From: Cruorifilaria tuberocauda
Lineage: Eukaryota > Nematoda > Chromadorea > Rhabditida > Onchocercidae
NCBI GenBank assembly: GCA_013365365.1
Contig: JABVXU010000036.1
Coordinates: 215,737-279,736, forward strand
DNA length: 64,000 bases
Direction of reading: 5' to 3'
The notes under the pieces are model-generated. The model had not been told where the DNA came from. It saw nothing but the letters and a program-made list of their open reading frames with translations, and searched no databases. Below are positions 61,574 to 64,000 of this stretch, one piece after another. The translations under genes were made by a program, and so were the position numbers. Within the stretch, counting starts at the first letter, position 1, and the number at the start of each line of letters is the position of its first letter.

Positions 61574-63580
61574 TTATTTAGTGATTAATTTATTTGCCCG
61601 TTTATTAGCTGACTCTACTCTCACTTCATTCGATTGAGTCTGCAATCATTACTGGTGATTATTTCTTAAATTATTTTTATAATGAATTTTAGGATTTGCA
61701 ATTAAGAGAAATTTAGATCAATATTTTACTTGTGATACGCGTTACTCTTTTTTTGTAAATATAGATTCAAAAGTATTGTTCAACTTACCTTTTCATGTAT
61801 ACGATCCAATTGTCTGTTTTGATTGCTAACTTCTGTACTCATATCAATTGCCATATTACGTAGATTACCAACCATTGTTGATACCTGTTGTACATTCTCG
61901 TCCATTTCATCTTCACGGGCGTCGTTTATTATGCTACAAATTTCATTTTTACTGAAAATTAAAGCAGATATGATTAATCTGTTAAAACTTCTTATATAAT
62001 CTTTCTGAATAGATGTCATGTTCTAATGTTGGATTCTGTTACGATAAAAAAATTGTACGTACGTAATCAAAAGTGTTCTGATTTGAATATATCCTCCAGA
62101 ATTCTCGATTAGTTTGAAAAGGATTTTTAGGAAGTTTCGGAAGAAAGATATGAAAAAGCTGATTATTTATTTCAAAAAAATAAAAATCCAGCCATAACAA
62201 AATTCTTAAAAGACTAAAAAGAATTTCTTATGGACTTAAGATAATGTTAAATAATAAATTAATCAACTGACCGTGTTATATATCCACCCTGAGGACCCAT
62301 TCCAGAATCACCAACAGTTATCCGTGGCTGGTCACTAATTACACCTCCATCGTCATCCTTTTTCCATGCCTTTGCATATTCTGAATTTTTTTCGAAATCT
62401 TCTGTTCTGCAATTTTAATTATTGAAATCTTGTAAAATTATTGTTTTATCTTCCACTGAATGAATAACTTTTCATGGTGCATTAGAGAAAACTGAAAATT
62501 TTCACTAACTGATAACAGGAAAGAAAATAAGTCTCGTTTTATAGTGGAATTAAGCAAAATTCATTTAACTATGAGCAGATTCAACGATTTATTGCAACAG
62601 ACTTTTGATATGCGTGCTCAACGAACAATTATTAATCTTTCACCTGAATAATACATTCATTTCGACAATACGAAATAATTAAAAAAGAATGGATCTGTTT
62701 ATTATAAAAACTATGCTACTATTACTAATAATAATACATTTTTAGTTCTTATTGAAAAATTCCAAAGCTTTCATTCTTGACCGTTTTTAGCTTCTAATTC
62801 TTATAACTTTTTTCATATATCTTCATATATTTAGAAAGCAATTCAATTTCCATTGATGATATTGGTAGAGGAGATTTTCAAAAACAAACTTAAAGCATGG
62901 AAGTGTGCACAGACCACAACACTTTTCCATCCCTTTTAGATGCTCTTCCGCTTCACGCATGTCCTGATTTATTGTGTCAAGGCCGCCTTCGACACGCTCA
63001 AGCTGTTCTGAAATTAAATTTCTTATATGAAATAATCCGATGACTTCAACTTGCTCCATATAATTGTAGTAATAACGATCAATAATACTCCGTTTCATTT
63101 AAATTTTATTTATGTTCTCGTATTCTTCACTTCTTAATTTTTTCAACTCGTCTAATCACAATATGACGAAAAAACTTTTGCTTTCAATGTGTACCTCCTT
63201 GATCATCCAGCATTACAAGTGTTTTAATACCCGCTTCTTTGCTCTGAAATCATAAGATTTCATAAAATTTCAAATAAAATTAATTCATTTCTTGTACCAC
63301 ATTGTTTTTATCAATTTTACTTCATTGCTTTTAAATTGGGAATATTTGCAAAATAATACCTTTCTATTTCAATTAGGAATTATTTATCTTAATCTTTCAA
63401 TTATTGGAACTGTCAGTTGTTGCTAGATAATCAAAGACAAATGAAGTGAGCAAATATTCAAATTAATTTAATCGGAACGGTGATTAATAATAACTTTCAT
63501 GAAAACATAAATTCATTCATCAAATATAAGCGACATACCTCTTCACATAGTTGTAACATACGCCTTGTTGCTTCCAAAGA
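61574..63580 (-). CDS. ric-4: SNAP-25 t-SNARE RIC-4, N-terminus outside window
   Basis: Membrane-anchored Qbc-SNARE that pairs with syntaxin and synaptobrevin to drive synaptic vesicle fusion. Exons seen, in transcript order: 63539-63580, 63195-63243, 62890-63007, 62272-62406, 61789-61933, 61574-61639, giving 184 residues. SNARE motif 1 begins [14 protein letters not shown] and runs through [20 protein letters not shown] Cys-rich palmitoylation segment follows (CCGLCTLPC), then a linker ([17 protein letters not shown]), then SNARE motif 2 ([20 protein letters not shown] to [20 protein letters not shown]), ending [11 protein letters not shown]. The first 20-30 codons lie beyond 64000. An upstream acceptor (exon side 61951) in the same phase would insert six residues before the second SNARE motif. 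The SNAP-29/SNAP-23 types are excluded by the cysteine cluster and strong SNAP-25 identity. Confidence 0.95.
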
Positions 63581-64000
63581 CTGAAATATTTTCAAAAATT
63601 CTTTGAATTAACCTTTTTTTTTTTTTTAGAAATCTAAGATGTAGTAGAAACTAATCTAAGATGTATAAAAGTTTTTAATTGAAAAAATTTTTAAATTTGC
63701 AATATATAGTAAATAACTTTCAATTCTTTTAAAGCCTTTAAATAGAAATACTATGATCGCACTCTTTATATCAAAATCATAATTTTTTTGATTTTTCGTA
63801 AAAAGTTGAAATGCTAAATTTAACAATACTTTTTATCATTTCATTAAAACCACATCTTCATACAAACATAATCTCCTCTAGCACTCAATTAAAACTGAGG
63901 AACAGGCAACTTTTTCCACGTAAAAATTCATAATTTCTGATTATAAATTGTCAATGGCTGAATATTTATTAATTCTTGAAGTAAACATTTATATATATAT
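63581..64000. other. ric-4: ric-4 intron, truncated by window edge
   Basis: AT-rich with a poly-T run near 63616-63630. No exon was found for the missing N-terminus. Confidence 0.6.

Overview
The window looks like nuclear DNA from a parasitic nematode, most likely a filarial or other clade III worm. It is very AT-rich. Genes are split into many small exons by introns with GTAAGT/GTTAGT-type donors and TTTCAG acceptors. Several start codons lie a few bases downstream of an unpaired acceptor, as expected for spliced-leader trans-splicing. The proteins are nematode-like. I see no bacterial or viral genes, rRNA, convincing tRNA, CRISPR array or transposase.

Layout, left to right. Positions 953-1139 (minus) hold a possible 32-residue one-helix protein. 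Positions 4393-7634 (plus) hold an NK-2 class homeobox gene, ceh-22-like. Positions 8563-19114 (minus) hold a 25-exon phospholipase C-beta gene. Positions 19267-24859 are mostly empty apart from two GC-richer patches, and a speculative two-exon small gene follows at 24860-25529 (plus). Positions 26087-30497 (minus) hold a TWK-type two-pore potassium channel with a long cytoplasmic tail. Positions 30531-36457 show no gene. Positions 36458-40113 (minus) hold glutaminyl cyclase and 42141-44641 (minus) hold TIM50. Unresolved plus-strand exons lie at 45089-45764.

A plus-strand cluster follows: a divergent PP1-class phosphatase (46800-48714), a single-pass membrane protein (49577-50216) and a small tyrosine-motif protein built from phase-1 mini-exons (50646-51654, with possible alternative 3' exons to about 52600). 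A minus-strand orphan ORF (53028-53321) lies head to head with akt-1 (53489-59082, plus). The akt-1 gene carries two alternative kinase-domain exons. The SNAP-25 gene ric-4 (61574-63580, minus) runs off the right edge without its N-terminal exons.

PLC-beta, the K+ channel, AKT-1 and SNAP-25 all act in membrane signalling or exocytosis, but they sit together by chromosomal synteny and not as a pathway unit. From memory, the C. elegans relatives ceh-22, plc-2/egl-8, akt-1, ric-4 and scpl-4 all map to chromosome V, which would fit one conserved linkage group. I assembled exon models by hand from splice sites, reading phase and family alignment. Every multi-exon model given as confident stays in phase from its proposed start (or, for ric-4, from the window edge) to stop.
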